Assembly (NCBI GenBank): GCA_002292365.1
Contig: DBBU01000013.1
Location: 37,177-63,671 of the forward strand
Direction of reading: 5' to 3'
Source: Flammeovirgaceae bacterium UBA976
GTDB taxonomy: Bacteria > Bacteroidota > Bacteroidia > Cytophagales > Cyclobacteriaceae
Length of the DNA: 26,495 bases
Shown here: positions 16,039 through 25,998 of the stretch, piece after piece
Numbering within the stretch: the first letter of the stretch is position 1
Layout: each line of letters starts with the position of its first letter
Notes under the pieces: model-generated
Database searches by the model: none
Told to the model about the DNA's origin: nothing
The model's input: only the letters and a program-made list of their open reading frames with translations
Position numbers and translations under genes: made by a program

Positions 16039-18509
16039 TAACCCTCCATATCACCTCCTCCATAACCTCCTCCACGATTTCCACCTCTCTTCTTCTTTTG
16101 ATTTAGTCTGTAGGTGAAAGACAAATTGGCTTGCCGGCGGCGGCGTTGATATTCATATTCGGTATAATAATTTTCAAGATCGGTAATGCCTCTGTATTTT
16201 CTGGTATTAAATAAATCTCGAATGCTTAAGGAAAAGGTCCCATTTTTGTCCAATACATCCTTGGAGAAGCCCAAGTCTAGGGACATCATTGACAATCTCT
16301 TTCCTTGAGTTGTATTTTGAGGTGCGCGGTACATCAAATTGACCTGAGCATCAAATAGCTTCTTGAATTTTAAATTATTGCTTAATCTGGTTGAAAAGCT
16401 GTAAGCCTCAGCACTTAAAACTACTGGTGCGGCATTCTCAACCAGCAACGCTCCTTCTGTATTGGAATAGAAAAAATTAGCATTACCATTTAAATTCCAC
16501 CATTTTGAGATCTCCAAAGAACCATTCATTTCTATACCCATAGAATTTCTCAAACCCAAATTTTCCGGTTTGGTAATGGTCACATTGTTTAAGCCGAGTG
16601 TATCCACAACTGAAGTGATCCGTTGTTCAATATTGGTACTGTGACGGTGATAAGCCCCGAAATAAAATGAGGATTTATCAAAATTTTGTAAGTATCCCAA
16701 CTCATAAGAATCTGCATAACTAGGTTTTAGGTTGGGATTGCCTACCCAAAAATTTCGTGAATCAGAAATGGAAAAGAAGGGATTTAAACTCCACAAACGA
16801 GGCCTTTGTATTCTCCGACTGTAACTGGCTTGTAATTTATGCTTGTTGGCTAGATTATAGGTAATAAAGGCACTGGGAAAAAAATTGGCATAATTTTGAT
16901 TGTTCTTCTGATTAGTATTCAACAACTCTGTACTCACATCACTGATTTCATATCTGGTCCCAATTTGATAAGATAACTTCTCAAATTCATTGTTGAAAAT
17001 GGCATAAAAAGCATAGATGTTTTCATCATAATTGAAATCATTAGATAAATCCGTATTCTCTATATATAACTTACCATCATCACTGTTCTGAACGATATAA
17101 TTATTGAATATCTCCCTAAAGGTCAATCTTGAACCCAATTCAAACGAACCCACATCACCCAATGGATGAAAATAATCTGTTTGAAACATCATCCTTTTTT
17201 CACCTTCGGAGTTTCCCGAACTCATGTAACCTGATGTTTTAAAATCAGTTTCTCCGATGCCTCTGAAGTCCTCTACTACACTGGACCCTCCTACTTCGCT
17301 GTTGTCTTGACTCTGGAAGTCCAAAGTTAATTTATGACCTTTACGTTGAAAGTTCTTTTCTAAATTTAAACCGTACTCTAAGTTCTGATCGTCTTCCACC
17401 TGCTGATCATCCCTCAGTAATTGACTGAAATTATCCAGCTGATCGTAATCATTGTAGGTCATTTTAGTGAAATTATCTTCATCCGAGAAACGAAAAAGAT
17501 AATAAGCGGTCAATGTGGTTGATTTATTAATAAAAAAATCCGCACCAAATCTCGAACTGTAATTTAGACCCCCGCGTGCCATGTCTCTGTCGACATTGGT
17601 TCTGTAGCTGGTATCTGGATAATTAAATTTTTGGTTGGAAAAAGCTGTTCCTGGAGCATTGCGATAACTCCCACCGAAATTAGTAAATAAGTTCACCCAT
17701 TTTCGACGCAAATTAATACTTACCGAACCCCCATGATTGTCCGGATAACCTGTATTTACAGAAAAACTGCCATTTAGCCCTTTGGCTCGCTCTTTCTTTA
17801 AAATAATGTTGATAATTCCCGCTTGACCCTCAGCGTCATAACGTGCCGAAGGATTAGTAATGATTTCTACGCGCTCAATTATATTTCCTTGAAGCTGACG
17901 CAGCGCATCTGAACTGGACAGCCCAACCAGACCTGAAGGCTTGCCATCAATGAGTATCTTCACATTGTTACTACCTCGCAAACCCACATTGCCATCTACG
18001 TCGACGGCTACTGAGGGCAAATTATCTAAAATGTCGGCAGCGCTACCTCCGAGATTACTTAAATCTTTCCCGACATTGTAGACTTTCTTATCTAACTGCA
18101 ATTCCATTTGGGTTCTTTCACTCTGCACCACAACTTCATCCAACTCTTGGGTATCTTGATCCAAAATCAATTTGCCTAGATTTATTTTGTTGGGATCATT
18201 GCTGGATATGGTTACCTGCATCGTTTTAAACTTATAAGTTAAAAACTGAATTTGCAATTCATATGCTCCTGGAGCCAGCTCAAGATCAAATCCCCCTTTT
18301 TGATCGGAAAGCGCTCCTCCAACTAAACTTGAATCCGAAGTTTGAAACACACTCACAGTGGCAAACTCAACAGCCTCTTGTGTATCTCCATCTATAATAA
18401 AACCAGCAATGACTTTTTTTATCTTGGGTGCAAGCTGATTTTGAGCCATTAATTGGAACCCGAAAATCATTAATATTAGGGTGCAGAGATAGTTTGTCAT
18501 TTTATTCAT
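16035..18509 (-). CDS. TonB-receptor-like outer-membrane beta-barrel protein
   Basis: The product is 824 residues, starting with a signal peptide (cleavage near Ala22, MAQN). Residues about 30-125 are a carboxypeptidase-regulatory-like beta domain (VIAGFIIDGDTQEAVEFATV). Residues about 130-235 are a TonB plug-like domain (GNVGLRGSNNVKILIDGKPS, then RVEIITNPSARYDAEG), and the rest is a long outer-membrane barrel. The match is to the outer membrane beta-barrel family common in Bacteroidota. It probably transports or binds a ligand at the surface; the substrate is unknown. The barrel ends in a Gly/Arg-rich tail of about 20 residues. It follows the two-component genes on the same strand after 104 bp and may be their target. 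Confidence 0.88.
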   Translation of the reverse strand: MNKMTNYLCTLILMIFGFQLMAQNQLAPKIKKVIAGFIIDGDTQEAVEFATVSVFQTSDSSLVGGALSDQKGGFDLELAPGAYELQIQFLTYKFKTMQVTISSNDPNKINLGKLILDQDTQELDEVVVQSERTQMELQLDKKVYNVGKDLSNLGGSAADILDNLPSVAVDVDGNVGLRGSNNVKILIDGKPSGLVGLSSSDALRQLQGNIIERVEIITNPSARYDAEGQAGIINIILKKERAKGLNGSFSVNTGYPDNHGGSVSINLRRKWVNLFTNFGGSYRNAPGTAFSNQKFNYPDTSYRTNVDRDMARGGLNYSSRFGADFFINKSTTLTAYYLFRFSDEDNFTKMTYNDYDQLDNFSQLLRDDQQVEDDQNLEYGLNLEKNFQRKGHKLTLDFQSQDNSEVGGSSVVEDFRGIGETDFKTSGYMSSGNSEGEKRMMFQTDYFHPLGDVGSFELGSRLTFREIFNNYIVQNSDDGKLYIENTDLSNDFNYDENIYAFYAIFNNEFEKLSYQIGTRYEISDVSTELLNTNQKNNQNYANFFPSAFITYNLANKHKLQASYSRRIQRPRLWSLNPFFSISDSRNFWVGNPNLKPSYADSYELGYLQNFDKSSFYFGAYHRHSTNIEQRITSVVDTLGLNNVTITKPENLGLRNSMGIEMNGSLEISKWWNLNGNANFFYSNTEGALLVENAAPVVLSAEAYSFSTRLSNNLKFKKLFDAQVNLMYRAPQNTTQGKRLSMMSLDLGFSKDVLDKNGTFSLSIRDLFNTRKYRGITDLENYYTEYEYQRRRRQANLSFTYRLNQKKKRGGNRGGGYGGGDMEGY

Positions 18510-18613
18510 TTTTATAATTAAAATACAAGTCTAAGATTGAAATCTGATAAAATTCTGAGGCCTCTCGTTTGGCAAAAAGTATTGATAAAAAAAAAGATAA
18601 AGAATAAGGGTAC

Positions 18614-19867
18614 TTAGAAATTCAGTTTTAATATATGTCTATCATCTTCCACTTGATAGTTTATGCAGTACTTGTAATTTTCTGCTATTTTTTGTGCGAT
18701 GGAAAGTCCTAAGCCTAGAGAATTTCCATGTTGATTTGATTTTTTGAAACGTTCAAAAAAGTCTGATGGATTAACATCAGTTGGTAGTCCTGAGTTCCAT
18801 ATAATGAAAGTATTTGCACTCAGTGTCAAATTAATCTTCCCGGATTCAATGTTATGCCTTATGGCATTGCTTATTAAATTGGTTAACATAATTTGAACCA
18901 GTACGCGATCACCGGAAATCTCAATATCCTTAGCTAGGTCCATGCTCAACGTGATTTTTTTCAAAATCAATAACTCCTCGTATTCTTTTAAAAGCGCTCT
19001 CAGTATCACGCTAAGGTTTAATTTTTCGGTGTTATTAAATTCATGATTTTCTATTTTAGTCAATAATGACAATGAAGTGGTCATTTTACTCAACCGAGAC
19101 AAAGTACTTTGCATCTCGATCAGACTGTTCATTTGACTTTGACTTAAATTATTTTCTTCGAGCATATTCTCTAGTTTCCCCTGAATAATGGCGATGGGTG
19201 TTTGAAATTCATGGGAAGAGTTTTCCGTAAACTCTTTTAACAACTGATAATCGGAAATTATTTTGCTCGTCATATCCAGTAAAAAATGATTGATTTTATT
19301 GAATTCTTTGACTTTACTGATCGTGAATTGAATAGGTTCTTTTTGGGTGATTGAAAAATTTTGGATATTAGTTAAAAGTATTCGAAAAGGTGCCAGCATA
19401 TAATAAGAAATGAACAAAGCAATCATTACGGTCGAAAAAAGTAAAATCAAAAAGGTGATCAGCATACTTTTTGTGACGCTCTTTATGATATCATCAGACT
19501 CTACAATTAAATCAAATTGGATAATGTGATATCGTTGTCCAGCAATTTCCACAACAGATTCCAACTTAATTTGATTTTCCATTTTACCAAAATGCTCATG
19601 CTGAACCAGTGTATCTGAAAATATGGGGCCATATAAGGATACATCCTTGTTTACCGGTTCAAGAATGGTTTTATTCCTTGTAAACCCATTGGCAGGTGGA
19701 CTCATTTCTAGATATTTAAGTAATCTTTTGTATCGGGATTTCAAAAATCTTTTTTCTTCTGATTGAATCTCCTTTTTTACTACCTGGTAAGAAATGAATC
19801 CACCCCCGATAAAGACTACGGCAGCCACCAATACAAAAGCGAGCGTGAAACGTGTAATTAAATTCAT
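18614..19867 (-). CDS. sensor histidine kinase
   Basis: The product is 417 residues. It has TM1 (about 8-28), a sensor region of about 105 residues outside the membrane, TM2 (about 135-158), a linker, a HisKA domain with phospho-accepting His219 (SSHEFQTPIAII), and an HATPase domain with N-box TNLISNAIRHN, G1 IIWNSGLP, F-box FFERF and G2 GNSLGLGLSIAQKIA. All catalytic boxes are present; the G1 Asp is replaced by Asn-Ser, as is common in this phylum. The sensor region matches no known fold by eye. Its start overlaps the response regulator stop by four bases, so they form a coupled pair. Confidence 0.94.
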   Translation of the reverse strand: MNLITRFTLAFVLVAAVVFIGGGFISYQVVKKEIQSEEKRFLKSRYKRLLKYLEMSPPANGFTRNKTILEPVNKDVSLYGPIFSDTLVQHEHFGKMENQIKLESVVEIAGQRYHIIQFDLIVESDDIIKSVTKSMLITFLILLFSTVMIALFISYYMLAPFRILLTNIQNFSITQKEPIQFTISKVKEFNKINHFLLDMTSKIISDYQLLKEFTENSSHEFQTPIAIIQGKLENMLEENNLSQSQMNSLIEMQSTLSRLSKMTTSLSLLTKIENHEFNNTEKLNLSVILRALLKEYEELLILKKITLSMDLAKDIEISGDRVLVQIMLTNLISNAIRHNIESGKINLTLSANTFIIWNSGLPTDVNPSDFFERFKKSNQHGNSLGLGLSIAQKIAENYKYCINYQVEDDRHILKLNF

Positions 19868-20541
19868 GATTCCATCATTTTATAACCGCCACCATAAACC
19901 GTTGAAATATAATCCTGACCTCCCGCATCTTTTATTTTTTTTCTAAGATTTTTAATATGCTGATAGACAAAATCAAAAGAATCTACCATATCCATATAAT
20001 CTCCCCAAAGATGCTCTGCAATAGCTTGTTTGGTCAATAATCTATTTTTATTTACCATAAAATATCTTAGTAACTCAAATTCCTTTTTGGTCAGATCTAA
20101 AACAATATTATTAACCTCCACTTCTTTGGCCTCCACTTTAATCATTATTTCTTTAAAAATTAAATTAACCGCCCCTTTTTGATGTCTCCTTCTATAGATC
20201 GCTTTCATTCTGGAATTAAGTTCCGCCATGTGAAAGGGTTTGGGCAAATAATCATCTGCTCCCATATCTAATCCCTTGAGTCGATCATCTAAGGCATTTT
20301 TAGCAGACATGATGAGTACTCCCGTAGCTGACCATTTTGATTTAAGCTGCTCCAGCAAAGTCAACCCATCTCCATCTGGAAGTGTTAAATCTAGCAAGAC
20401 GATGTCATAGGAAAATCCATAGAGTTTCTCTAACGCTTGCTTAAGGTCAGTAACTTGTTCGCAAACAAAACCTGAACGCTCCAAATAAGTGGTAATGATG
20501 GTGGTAAGCGCTGCGTTATCCTCAACGATGAGTACTTTCAC
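19864..20541 (-). CDS. OmpR/PhoB-family response regulator, GTG start
   Basis: From a GTG at 20539-20541 the product is 225 residues, the normal length. The frame is open 58 codons further upstream, but that part is unlike any receiver domain and would add an implausible extension. The receiver keeps Glu8/Asp9, phospho-acceptor Asp51 (VLLDLTLPDGDG), Ser79 and Lys101 (LPKPF). The C-terminal winged helix contains KKEFELLRYFM, NRLLTKQAIAEHLW and the YISTVYGGGYKM end. It should be controlled by the coupled histidine kinase. A 6-bp hairpin (20558-20573) lies just upstream, and a dyad at 20674-20696 is a candidate site for this or a similar regulator. It is divergent from the DUF5686 gene. Confidence 0.93.
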   Translation of the reverse strand: MKVLIVEDNAALTTIITTYLERSGFVCEQVTDLKQALEKLYGFSYDIVLLDLTLPDGDGLTLLEQLKSKWSATGVLIMSAKNALDDRLKGLDMGADDYLPKPFHMAELNSRMKAIYRRRHQKGAVNLIFKEIMIKVEAKEVEVNNIVLDLTKKEFELLRYFMVNKNRLLTKQAIAEHLWGDYMDMVDSFDFVYQHIKNLRKKIKDAGGQDYISTVYGGGYKMMES

Positions 20542-20673
20542 AAATATAAATATAGCCTCTCTTTTTGAAGAGAATTTGAATTTGTCCAATTTGTCCAAAA
20601 ATCTCCTCTTAATAAAGAAGCCATATCTCGTAAGCGATTGTAAAAAAATCAAACTTATATTTATATTATCAAT

Positions 20674-20707
20674 TAGATTCTTAACCATAGAATCTATAGT
20701 AACTTTG
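20674..20707 (+). promoter_or_regulatory. promoter of the DUF5686 gene with overlapping 8-bp dyad
   Basis: TAACTTTG (20700-20707) is a perfect TAnnTTTG -7 element, 68 bp before the ATG at 20776. Just upstream is a perfect inverted repeat TAGATTCT (20674-20681) / AGAATCTA (20689-20696) with a 7-nt spacer. It covers the region where the -33 contact would fall, a good position for an activator or repressor dimer. Confidence 0.6.
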
Positions 20708-20775
20708 AAAAGCAAAAAATCTACTTAAAAGACATTTTTTTTTAAACCATCACGCTCCCAACAGAAAATCACAAC

Positions 20776-23232
20776 ATGCTTAAGTGGTATTTGCTTCTTT
20801 TCCTTACTTCCTTGAATTTCTCTGCGACATCACAATATGTGATCCAAGGAAAAATTACCGATACAGAAACAGGAGATCCTATTCCCTATGCAGCCGTCCT
20901 TATAAAAGGTACAATGATGGGTGCCTCGACGGATTTTGAAGGCAATTATAAAATAAAAAGTTCGGTAATTGCCGATAGTATGAACGTCACCTATTTGGGT
21001 TACGATTCGTTTAATAAGAAATTATCCCAAGAATATAATCAAACCATAAATATTCAGCTCAAACCTTCAGATTTTGAATTTGAAGGTTTCATTTTTGAAG
21101 CAGGTAAAAATCCCGCTTTTGCTATTATTGAAAAGGCCGCAAATTTTAAAAATTCCTTTGATAAAAGACAGCTAACTTCTTACGAAACCAAAAATTATAC
21201 GAAAATTGAAATTGATATCGATCACATCTCTGAGAGCTTCTCAAATCGAAAATCGATGCAGAAAGTTACCTCAACTTTGGATTCTATAAAGCAACTTACC
21301 AATGATGAGGGAGATAAAATATTGCCCATATTTTTTTCTGAGACCTTATCCAAATATTATTACCGTAATTCCCCTGAACTCAAGAAAGAAGTCGTACAAA
21401 ATATACGTTTAAGCGGTGTAGGTATCACTGATGGTTCAACTATTTCTCAAATAACAGGTTCTGCCTTTCAAGGATATAATTTCAATACCAACTGGATCAG
21501 TATTCTAGAAAAAGAATTTGTTTCGCCCATCGCAGAGGGTTGGAAAAATTTTTATGATTTTGATCTTTTAGATTCTGTGATCATTGATAATGAACAGCAC
21601 TATGTCCTTAAAGTTTATCCACTAAGAACGCAGGATTTAGCCTTTTCAGGCACCCTATGGATAAATAGCCAAAACTATGCGCTCCAACAACTTGACTTGA
21701 CCATCTCGAAAGATGCGAATTTGAATTTTATAGAACGCATCAAGATCCAACAAGAACTGAAAGCGACCCCTTCTGGTCCTATGATTCCCATAAAAACACG
21801 GGTTCAAATTAAAATAGGGCAAATTACTCCTAAAAGCGCGGGTCTTTTGGCTAAATTTTATACCTCAGTAGACAGTCTCTATGTTGGAGCTCCGAAACCC
21901 TCCTCTTTTTTTACTCAAAACGTGGTACTGTCAAACAACTTTAAAAAAGGAGATGATCTTTTTTGGAAAAATAATCGGGCTGATCCATTATCAATTGAAG
22001 AGATCGAAGTGCTGAAGATGGTAGATACCTTAAAAAACATCCCTATCATCAAGCGCTACACTGAAGGATTGAAGTTTATAGGCTCAGGTTATTTACCCAT
22101 TGGTAAAATAGATTTTGGACCTTGGCCTGGATTTTTTAACATAAATGACATCGAAGGCGTGCGAATGGGTATGGGGGTCAAGACCAATATCAAATTTAGC
22201 AACAAATGGTTACTCCAAGGTTACTTGGCCTACGGCTTTAAAGATCAAAATATTAAGTATCGAGGCTCGGTAACCCGGATCATTGATCGAAACAAATGGA
22301 CGACCGCAAGTCTGTCGGTACAACGTGAAATTGATCAAGTAGGCCTAGAAATGGAGAATCTTCAAGAAAACAATGTTTTTCTAGCTGCCAGTAGATTTGG
22401 TACTTTACGTAGTCCCTACCTTATCAATAATCAAAGCTTAAGCCTACAACGTGCTTTTTTTAAAGGATTTTTGGTCAGCGCAGAGCTGCGAACAAACCAA
22501 TATGATACCATAAGTAATGGATATGATTTACAATCAACCTTCAATACCAGTGAGGTCAAATTAAGCGTACGTTACGGAAAAGATGAAATCATCATCATCG
22601 ACAACAACCGACGAATCTCCTTTGGCTCTTCAAAATGGCCCATTATAGCACTCACTTATGCCAAAGGATTTCATTGGGCATTAGGTGATTTCAGATATGA
22701 TAAATTAAACCTCTATCTGTGTCAAAAAATAAACGTCAGCCTATTGGGTGTTTCTCGTTATGAACTAGATGCAGGTAAAATCTTTGGTGCGGTTCCCCAT
22801 GCCCTGCTTAAAAACCATTTGGGAAATGAGATGATTTTTTATACCTCCGCTGCTTTCAACACCATGAATTTTAATGAATTTACATCAAATCAATACCTAA
22901 GCCTTCGTTATCGACATTTCTTTGAGGGTTTTGTCTTGAATAAAATCCCACTTATCAAGCAATTAAAATGGCGTTTGGTAGCCAATGCTAATCTCCTTTA
23001 TGGAAACCTAAAAGAAAAAAACCTCATCGAACATGATCCCACCATTCATGACGATGACTATCTGGCAAACCTCAATCCATTCCATCCGAATATACCTTAC
23101 ATCGAATTAGGTTATGGCGTTGAAAATATATTTAAATTTTTTCGAATAGATTTCTTTCACAGAATGAATTACTTGGACTTACCCGCTGCCAAGCCTTTTC
23201 ACGTACAAGTTTCTGCACAAATCATTCTTTAA
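20776..23232 (+). CDS. DUF5686 / carboxypeptidase-regulatory-like outer-membrane protein
   Basis: An 818-residue protein with a signal peptide (about residues 1-19, ending SATSQ). A carboxypeptidase-regulatory-like domain follows (about 22-98: IQGKITDTETGDPIPYAAVL, FEGNYKIKS, YLGYDSFNKKL), then a long DUF5686-type region with many amphipathic beta strands, consistent with an outer-membrane barrel in the second half. It ends with an aromatic/hydrophobic strand (PFHVQVSAQIIL). The biochemical role of this family is not established; members are widespread in Bacteroidota envelopes. It is divergent from the two-component genes and has its own promoter and dyad. The stop is only 6 bp from the convergent murB stop. 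Confidence 0.85.
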   Translation: MLKWYLLLFLTSLNFSATSQYVIQGKITDTETGDPIPYAAVLIKGTMMGASTDFEGNYKIKSSVIADSMNVTYLGYDSFNKKLSQEYNQTINIQLKPSDFEFEGFIFEAGKNPAFAIIEKAANFKNSFDKRQLTSYETKNYTKIEIDIDHISESFSNRKSMQKVTSTLDSIKQLTNDEGDKILPIFFSETLSKYYYRNSPELKKEVVQNIRLSGVGITDGSTISQITGSAFQGYNFNTNWISILEKEFVSPIAEGWKNFYDFDLLDSVIIDNEQHYVLKVYPLRTQDLAFSGTLWINSQNYALQQLDLTISKDANLNFIERIKIQQELKATPSGPMIPIKTRVQIKIGQITPKSAGLLAKFYTSVDSLYVGAPKPSSFFTQNVVLSNNFKKGDDLFWKNNRADPLSIEEIEVLKMVDTLKNIPIIKRYTEGLKFIGSGYLPIGKIDFGPWPGFFNINDIEGVRMGMGVKTNIKFSNKWLLQGYLAYGFKDQNIKYRGSVTRIIDRNKWTTASLSVQREIDQVGLEMENLQENNVFLAASRFGTLRSPYLINNQSLSLQRAFFKGFLVSAELRTNQYDTISNGYDLQSTFNTSEVKLSVRYGKDEIIIIDNNRRISFGSSKWPIIALTYAKGFHWALGDFRYDKLNLYLCQKINVSLLGVSRYELDAGKIFGAVPHALLKNHLGNEMIFYTSAAFNTMNFNEFTSNQYLSLRYRHFFEGFVLNKIPLIKQLKWRLVANANLLYGNLKEKNLIEHDPTIHDDDYLANLNPFHPNIPYIELGYGVENIFKFFRIDFFHRMNYLDLPAAKPFHVQVSAQIIL

Positions 23233-23238
23233 TTTAGT

Positions 23239-24252
23239 CTAAAAAACATTTACCTCTCTGGCCAGCTCAATCCCAAATTTTTTTTGAATTGATGCCTGAA
23301 TTTGTTCAGATAATTTCAAGATCTCTTTACCCTTTCCCTCCCCATAGTTCACCAATACCAAGGGTTGACGCTCATGTACGCCAATTTGATCCATACGTTT
23401 ACCCTTCCAACCACATTGCTCAATAAGCCAAGCTGCAGGTATCTTAATGCTTCCTAAATCTACAGGATAATGGGGTAAATCCTCATAAATTAAGCTCAAA
23501 GCATCGTACAAAGGTTTTTCTATGATGGGATTTTTAAAAAAACTACCGGCATTTCCAATTTTGATAGGATCTGGGAGTTTCGTTTGTCGGATATGAATGA
23601 CGGACTCACTGATATTCCGAATATTTAATTCCAATTCTTTTTCATCTATCATTTGTTGAATACCTCCGTAGGATACATTAAATATGGGCCGGGTAGTTAA
23701 CATGAAAGTAACCGATGTAATCACAAATTGATCTTTTCCACGCCCTTTGAAAAAACTGTGTCGATAATCAAATTGACATTGCTCTTTGTTGAACGATCTG
23801 ATTTTTCCTGACTTGATTTCATAGGCCTCCAATGATTCAAATACATCTTTGAGCTCAACACCGTAGGCTCCTATATTTTGAATGGGTGCAGCTCCGACCG
23901 TCCCTGGGATCAATGATAAATTTTCAACACCCCCAAAATCATGATCTAAGCACCAGAGCACAAACTGATGCCAGGCCTCACCTGCACCGACTTTTACCCG
24001 TACGTCATTATTTTTTTGATCCAATACCTCGATCCCTCTGATATTGATTTTTAGGATCGCCTTCCGCTGATTCTTTGTGAACAATACATTAGAACCCCCT
24101 CCTAATACTAATTTCGGCAATGCCCTAAATTGAGAGGATTTAAAGGCCTCACTTAATTGCTCATCATTTTCAATCTCAAGTAAAAACTGAGCTCTGGCAT
24201 CAATACCAAAGGTATTGTAACTTTTCAATGAGATATTTTTCTTTACAAACAC
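23239..24252 (-). CDS. murB: UDP-N-acetylenolpyruvoylglucosamine reductase MurB
   Basis: A 337-residue cytoplasmic flavoenzyme that reduces UDP-GlcNAc-enolpyruvate to UDP-MurNAc with NADPH in peptidoglycan synthesis. It has the FAD-binding GGGSNVLF (51-58), LIPGTVGAAPIQNIGAYG (115-131), the substrate-side Tyr163-Arg164 pair (FDYRHSFFK), the proton donor Ser237 (IGNAGSFFKNP) and the catalytic Glu334 in the C-terminal REVNVF. The YRxS loop and length point to type I MurB, as in E. coli. It lies 35 bp after the amidohydrolase gene on the same strand and may be cotranscribed with it. Confidence 0.97.
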   Translation of the reverse strand: MFVKKNISLKSYNTFGIDARAQFLLEIENDEQLSEAFKSSQFRALPKLVLGGGSNVLFTKNQRKAILKINIRGIEVLDQKNNDVRVKVGAGEAWHQFVLWCLDHDFGGVENLSLIPGTVGAAPIQNIGAYGVELKDVFESLEAYEIKSGKIRSFNKEQCQFDYRHSFFKGRGKDQFVITSVTFMLTTRPIFNVSYGGIQQMIDEKELELNIRNISESVIHIRQTKLPDPIKIGNAGSFFKNPIIEKPLYDALSLIYEDLPHYPVDLGSIKIPAAWLIEQCGWKGKRMDQIGVHERQPLVLVNYGEGKGKEILKLSEQIQASIQKKFGIELAREVNVF

Positions 24253-24287
24253 CTTTTATGCGGAATCTTCTTTTATTATAATTTATA

Positions 24288-25979
24288 TTATTTTCTTTCA
24301 AACAAAACTTTACCTCCCACGATGGTCATAGCAACCTGCGTTTTTAATATCTCATTTTCTTCTATGGACATAATATCTTGATCTAAAATAGTAAAATCTG
24401 CCAATTTTCCCACCTCTATCGAACCTTTTATATCTTCTTCAAAAGCTCCATAGGCCGCATCGATAGTATAAGATTTCAATGCCTGCTTTCTGGACATTTT
24501 TTGAGAAGGTTCATATCCGCCTTCTGGCGTCCCTTTCAATGTCATCCGAGATACTGCAGCATAAAAAGAAGCCAATGGATTGATTGGCTCCACTGGAGCA
24601 TCAGATCCGTTAACGATAGGGGTACCTTGCTCTAGTAGTTTTTGCCAAACATACGCACCCTCATCAATTCTTTCTTGACCCAAACGATCAATCGCCCAGG
24701 GTCGATCAGAGGCCATATGAATGCTTTGCATGGCCGGGATCACTCCAAGTTGCTTGAACCTTATCAAGTCTTGTGAATTAATGTGCTGCGCATGCTCAAT
24801 CCTGTATCTGCTGTTGTCCTTTTTTTTGGGATAAACCTCAAAGGCTCGGGCATACATATCTAGAACCTCCCGATTTCCTCTGTCTCCGATGGCATGCGTA
24901 CAGACTTGAAAACCTGCCTGGGTAGCGCTTAAGGTCAGTTTATTTAAAGCTTCCATATCACGCACATTGTGACCGAATTTACCTGGTGAATCACTGTATG
25001 CCTTGAGTAACCAAGCCCCTCTCGAGCCTAACGCGCCATCTGCAAAAAGCTTCACAGATCTAATTGTGAGTCGATATAAAGAATCTATAAAAATACCCTT
25101 GGCAAAATAATCCGACAAAAGATTTTCATCGTCTCCGCTCAACATGACATAGAGTCTGATCTTGAGCTCATCTCGAAGCAGTAATTTATGATACAACTCC
25201 ACCCAAGAAGTCCCCGATCCGGCTTCATGAAAACTGGTAATACCATTGGCTAAAATATGATCTATGGATTGCTTTAAGGAAGTTTCTAACCATTGCGCAC
25301 TGGGCTTGGGTATACGTGTGAGTACATTGGTGTGTGCTGTTTCATTGAAAATTCCCGTCGGTTGTCCGTCAAATCCTTTAAAAATCTCTCCCCCATCTGG
25401 GTCAGCGGTTTGGCCGTCGATCCCTAAGATTTCCATTGCTTTTACATTCGCTATTCCAAGATGACCGCTGGCATGTGTCAAATAGACTGGGTGATTGGGT
25501 ATTAAATCGTTCAACAAATCATTTGAAGGAAATCCTTTAAAGCCACGTTCAGCCTCCTTGCTCCATTTATCTTGATGCCATCCTCGACCAATAATCCAAT
25601 CGCCTTCAGGTAGGGTCTTTGCTTTTGCAGCTACGATGTTCGCTATTTCAGTATAACTCGTGGTGCCCATTAAGTCTAAGTTCATCAAGTTAGCCCCTAT
25701 TCCCATAATGTGAGCGTGACCTTCAATAAATCCAGGAAACATCGTTTTCCCATTGAGATCGATCCACTGAGTCTCTTCACCTGAGAATTTAATTACCTCC
25801 TTAGAGCTACCCACTTTCCATATTTTACCTCTTTTAACTGCTACGGCCTCCACTTGGGTGTCGTTTACATCCACAGAATAAATGGTTCCATTGTGTATCA
25901 CCAAGTCGGCCTTTTCTTTTTCTTGACAACTCAATGAAAAAACAAGTAGAATAAGGAAAATCAAATAAATGTTTTTCAT
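24288..25979 (-). CDS. amidohydrolase lipoprotein, YtcJ-like (amidohydrolase 3 family)
   Basis: From the ATG at 25979 the product is 563 residues; another ATG six codons upstream is in frame but lies one base after a promoter box, so the downstream start is preferred. The N-terminus (MKNIYLIFLILLVFSLSC) is a lipoprotein signal with Cys18. The metal-dependent hydrolase core shows GFIEGHAHIMG (two His), VCTHAIGDRG, RIEHAQHI and IVNGSDAPVEP, the order seen in YtcJ/N-substituted formamide deformylase-like enzymes. It probably acts in the periplasm on an amide or related C-N bond; the substrate is unknown. The flanking gene murB gives no clear hint. Confidence 0.9.
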   Translation of the reverse strand: MKNIYLIFLILLVFSLSCQEKEKADLVIHNGTIYSVDVNDTQVEAVAVKRGKIWKVGSSKEVIKFSGEETQWIDLNGKTMFPGFIEGHAHIMGIGANLMNLDLMGTTSYTEIANIVAAKAKTLPEGDWIIGRGWHQDKWSKEAERGFKGFPSNDLLNDLIPNHPVYLTHASGHLGIANVKAMEILGIDGQTADPDGGEIFKGFDGQPTGIFNETAHTNVLTRIPKPSAQWLETSLKQSIDHILANGITSFHEAGSGTSWVELYHKLLLRDELKIRLYVMLSGDDENLLSDYFAKGIFIDSLYRLTIRSVKLFADGALGSRGAWLLKAYSDSPGKFGHNVRDMEALNKLTLSATQAGFQVCTHAIGDRGNREVLDMYARAFEVYPKKKDNSRYRIEHAQHINSQDLIRFKQLGVIPAMQSIHMASDRPWAIDRLGQERIDEGAYVWQKLLEQGTPIVNGSDAPVEPINPLASFYAAVSRMTLKGTPEGGYEPSQKMSRKQALKSYTIDAAYGAFEEDIKGSIEVGKLADFTILDQDIMSIEENEILKTQVAMTIVGGKVLFERK

Positions 25980-25998
25980 GCGGTGCTTTTTATTCATC

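Noticed and set aside
20542..20715. N-terminal extension of the response regulator to an ATG at 20715
   Set aside because: The 58 added residues match no receiver domain and the GTG at 20541 gives the standard OmpR-family start.
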